Origin: Colwellia_A sp041890515
GTDB taxonomy: Bacteria > Pseudomonadota > Gammaproteobacteria > Enterobacterales > Alteromonadaceae
Direction of reading: 5' to 3'
NCBI GenBank assembly: GCA_041890515.1
Contig: JASDWX010000035.1
Coordinates: 1-64,000, forward strand
Length of the DNA stretch: 64,000 bases
The translations under genes were made by a program, and so were the position numbers. Under the pieces are notes generated by a model that saw only the letters and a list, made by a program, of their open reading frames with translations, was not told the origin of the DNA and ran no database searches. Positions within the stretch are counted from its first letter, which is position 1; every line of letters starts with the position of its first letter. Of the stretch, positions 61,507-64,000 are shown piece by piece.

Positions 61507-62412
61507 ATGCAGTCATTAGTTAAAAACCTAAAATATTGGCTAGTATTTACATACCCATCACAAGTAGAAAAAATTATGCCAACCAACAATATTATCTGTC
61601 TTGGGGTAAACGAACTGTACCTCGACAAACAACTTCATCCGTATAAAGCGACTTTACCTAACTTATGCTTTTTTGAGTTCACACAAGAAATACACTCAGC
61701 CATAGATGAAACAAAAAATCTGTTATGTAATCATAATTTTCATGAAATATCCTTTCAAACAAATACGGTAAATTGGTTTTTTAAGCTAACAAACAGATAC
61801 CATCATGACATCACTACTTTTATTCATATTAATGAAAAGGCCATTCACTTTTCTGGAAAAATGAGATCGTTTGAGAATGCTCATTTTCGTACCCCTGAAA
61901 TTTCTATCAACCAACTTGAGTTTAATCAAATCCCCATAAAACCTATCCGTATGAGCCAACTAAAGGAGCCACTTACTATTGGCTTAATCACAAAAATAAA
62001 GAATCTAAATAAGCAATACAAAGAAACAGAAGATTTATATTATGGTATTGAGCCGCTAATAAATGAACTACAGCAGCTAGATGAACAGTCCGCTATGGAT
62101 TTACACTTACATTGTGACTCACAACTCGACTTAATCAAGAGACAAGGCTGTGAGCTAATGAGCAAAATGCAAACCTTAGAAATGGAAATGCTCTCATTAT
62201 CTCGTGTTGTTCTTCACAAAGTATTTGGCGTCAGCAAAGGTGACTGGATAAGTTACCTACCAGCAGACTCAGCTTCATTTATCCAACTTCAATATGAGTA
62301 TTGCGATATATACGAATGCACTTTAGCCATTAGGGGACCAGGCATCACCAAGAAAGGTGAATTAGGCAAGCGAGAGCAAGCAATTTCAATTGAGCTGATG
62401 GGCAAAGAATGA
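61507..62412 (+). CDS. Unknown 301-aa protein
   Basis: A soluble protein with an N-terminal mixed region and a helical, coiled-coil-like segment at about 165-245 ('MSKMQTLEMEMLSLSRVVLH'). The C-terminus has 'LAIRGPGITKKGELGKREQA'. Its TGA overlaps the ATG of the next gene (ATGA), so the two are a translational pair. The ATG at 61507 has no clear ribosome site; a later Met is possible. No family recognised. Confidence 0.6.
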   Translation: MQSLVKNLKYWLVFTYPSQVEKIMPTNNIICLGVNELYLDKQLHPYKATLPNLCFFEFTQEIHSAIDETKNLLCNHNFHEISFQTNTVNWFFKLTNRYHHDITTFIHINEKAIHFSGKMRSFENAHFRTPEISINQLEFNQIPIKPIRMSQLKEPLTIGLITKIKNLNKQYKETEDLYYGIEPLINELQQLDEQSAMDLHLHCDSQLDLIKRQGCELMSKMQTLEMEMLSLSRVVLHKVFGVSKGDWISYLPADSASFIQLQYEYCDIYECTLAIRGPGITKKGELGKREQAISIELMGKE

Positions 62413-63143
62413 ATATTCAAACGCTCATATCCCAGGTTCGCGCTGCGAGAAAACGAAGAATAATTAACAATTTTCATTTATCTCCTAAAAGTGGTGTCGA
62501 TGTAGCGGGTGACGAATTTCAATCCACAATGGATTTGCTTAAATCTATGCTCAAGTGCTTTAAAGCCAACAAGTGCAATATTCGAGTATCTTTTTACGGT
62601 GAAATTTATATCACCCTAATTGAACTAGGCCACTCATTCGAGTTATCTGTCGCCAATAGACCCCGCTGCCTTGATTTAAAGAATGCTGATACTCATTTAA
62701 AAGATAACCCTTTCATAAAATTGAACAGTTCAAATTTTGAAAACCAATTAACTGTATCTGCCAAAACTATAAGAAAAAAATCTGAGTGGAAACATTACCG
62801 TTGTTCAGAATTTACTATTGATGGTCTTGTATTGGCAGAGCTTATAATAAAAGAGATGAATCAAAGAGTTAAATATTACTCAACTGATGATGACCTTTTC
62901 ATCCTAGAGCAACAAACAAGACAAGACATACTCGCGGTAATTCATTTAGGAGGGGCTACATTAGGAAATTCATCGATGTTGTATTACTTATCTAAATCAC
63001 TCAGGCAGGAAATATACGTAAGTAAAATCACGATATCTGCCAATAGTATAATTATCAGTGACTCATTAGACAGAGAAAGTACTCAGTATTTCTTTGGAGA
63101 TAGGGAGGCCAAATTTTTTAGTCAATATCTTCTAAATTACTAA
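62409..63143 (+). CDS. Unknown 244-aa protein coupled to its upstream neighbour
   Basis: Starts with a 4-nt ATGA overlap with the 301-aa gene. Basic N-terminus ('SQVRAARKRRIINNFHLSP'), then a mixed alpha/beta body with 'GEIYITLIELGHSFELSVAN' and 'ILAVIHLGGATLGNSSMLYY'. The pair may form a complex. I do not recognise a family or catalytic motif. Confidence 0.6.
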   Translation: MNIQTLISQVRAARKRRIINNFHLSPKSGVDVAGDEFQSTMDLLKSMLKCFKANKCNIRVSFYGEIYITLIELGHSFELSVANRPRCLDLKNADTHLKDNPFIKLNSSNFENQLTVSAKTIRKKSEWKHYRCSEFTIDGLVLAELIIKEMNQRVKYYSTDDDLFILEQQTRQDILAVIHLGGATLGNSSMLYYLSKSLRQEIYVSKITISANSIIISDSLDRESTQYFFGDREAKFFSQYLLNY

Positions 63144-63214
63144 GTGAATCGTTTAAGACTACAACGTAATCCGCTTTAAATTTTTTAGCTTTATTTACAG
63201 CTTTAATCAAAATA

Positions 63215-63257
63215 CAACATGATTACGTGATGAATTCGTTTTAACGTAATCATGTTG
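63215..63257. promoter_or_regulatory. 14-bp perfect inverted repeat in the promoter of the HTH gene
   Basis: CAACATGATTACGT (63215-63228) and ACGTAATCATGTTG (63244-63257) are exact reverse complements with a 15-nt spacer. A TATAAT -10 follows at 63261-63266, so the right arm lies between the -35 and -10 positions of the 63298 gene. A related ACGTAAT occurs at 63164-63170. The position favours a repressor operator, probably for the HTH protein itself. Confidence 0.65.
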
Positions 63258-63297
63258 GTCTATAATTCAACCAATCAAAATTAATCAGTATATTGCT

Positions 63298-64000
63298 ATG
63301 GCACAAGAATCAATCTCTATTAATAAAAGCTTACTAAAACATCTTCGAAAGCAGAAAGGTGAAAAACAAGAAATAACAGCCATTCTCTGTCATATAGGTT
63401 ATCGACAATATCAAAATATCGAAAAAGACGGACGAACGACCAATAAAGTGATCCAGTCTATTGCACTACATTTCGATACATCTGCTGACGAATTAATTAA
63501 TAATAAAAAAGTAGATGATTCACTTTGGTATGTTACTAACCCTCATTTTTTAGTCGGAAATATTGAGCAAGGGCACTATAAGGCGATTGGTAAAATTACC
63601 AAAAAAGCAAACTGTTTTCATAGCGAAATGAGCGTGCGTTTATCAATTAAAAATGAAAAGCAATCTAAAGAGATAACTTTATTTATTAACGATGATGAGT
63701 TTTGTTGGAATTTACGTCCCGTTAGACTAGATAAAAAAATAGGATTACTGTGGGATGAGCTAACAGAATGGCAACAATATGTATGGAATGATTCATTAGA
63801 TGAATTGTTATATGCCTGCGTTTATGAGGTTTATATTGACGGAAAATCTTTAGTACCCATAAACATTACCCCCCAATTTATGGTCGTATTTAAAGAAGTT
63901 GGAGACAACAAATTTATCGATAAAGGATACCGAATATTTAATACAGATTCTGAATTTAGAGTATCACTTAGTGAGTGGTTGGATAGCCTCGCCTATCCCA
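63298..64000 (+). CDS. HTH (XRE-like) protein, partial at window end
   Basis: An open frame of 234 codons that runs off the window. It starts at ATG 63298 ('MAQESISINKSLLKHLRKQK') and its first ~65 residues form an XRE-like helix-turn-helix ('GYRQYQNIEKDGRTTNKVIQ', 'FDTSADELINNKK'). The remaining part is not recognised. It lies behind a 14-bp inverted repeat that overlaps its likely promoter, suggesting autoregulation. No stop codon is seen within the window. Confidence 0.8.
   Translation, partial: MAQESISINKSLLKHLRKQKGEKQEITAILCHIGYRQYQNIEKDGRTTNKVIQSIALHFDTSADELINNKKVDDSLWYVTNPHFLVGNIEQGHYKAIGKITKKANCFHSEMSVRLSIKNEKQSKEITLFINDDEFCWNLRPVRLDKKIGLLWDELTEWQQYVWNDSLDELLYACVYEVYIDGKSLVPINITPQFMVVFKEVGDNKFIDKGYRIFNTDSEFRVSLSEWLDSLAYP

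Overview
The window is low-GC DNA from a gammaproteobacterium, most likely of the Alteromonadales and probably Colwelliaceae (Colwellia/Thalassotalea-like). This is inferred from the AT-rich codon use and the linked order ampE-ampD / nadC-pilABCD-coaE-zapD-yacG / mutT-secA / dciA / lpxC-ftsZ-ftsA-ftsQ-ddl-murC...mraZ. I could run no database search, so the assignment rests on gene order and recognised protein motifs.

Layout. (1) 1-4440 is the scarred end of a mobile element. It holds a tandem 19-bp repeat at the extreme left, a truncated integrase-like gene, a tyrosine recombinase, a divergent pair of small HTH regulators with repeated operator-like sites, a small membrane protein and a dead IS3-type orfA fragment. 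It ends in a topB (topoisomerase III) gene that has lost its first ~100 codons, including the catalytic acidic motif. (2) 6140-16250 is a conserved housekeeping block: ampE, ampD, a retropepsin-like membrane protease, nadC, the type IV pilus genes pilA-pilB-pilC-pilD, coaE, zapD, yacG and mutT. (3) 16380-39105 carries secA, an M23 peptidase, dciA, lpxC and a complete division and cell wall (dcw) operon transcribed leftward from mraZ to ftsZ. Its head has three GTGG(G/A) boxes 10 bp apart, matching the MraZ autoregulatory operator.

(4) 39575-60182 is a DNA phosphorothioation (PT) defence island inserted upstream of mraZ. The modification genes are dndA, divergent from dndB-dndC-dndD-dndE. The divergent promoter carries an exact TACG-N10-CGTA site, the operator I recall for DptB (DndB) in Salmonella. 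Downstream of dndA are two decaying genes, a frameshifted SLATT-like membrane protein and a methyltransferase with a frameshift and a nonsense codon. Facing dndE is a long opposite-strand cluster: a PLD-nuclease/DEAD helicase, a 67-aa protein, a second DndD-like ATPase with a CPTC motif, a 130-aa protein, and a 1065-aa DNA-binding protein that joins HARE-type winged helices, two RNA-polymerase alpha-CTD-like repeats and a sigma-region-4-like HTH. A frameshifted small ORF, a second DGQHR protein and a 294-aa unknown follow. The island ends with a YeeE/YedE-type sulfur-compound transporter and a DUF262-DUF1524 protein built like the PT-sensing nickase SspE. DndFGH is absent, so the restriction side of this Dnd system appears to be non-canonical and layered.

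(5) 60390-64000 is a compact rightward series of small genes I do not recognise, followed by an HTH regulator that runs off the window. A 14-bp perfect inverted repeat lies in that regulator's promoter region.

How the parts may work together (inference). DndA supplies sulfur from cysteine and the YeeE-like carrier may supplement it. DndBCDE modifies DNA, DndB may regulate its own promoter, and the opposite-strand cluster plus the DUF262-DUF1524 protein would sense modification status and attack or block invading DNA.
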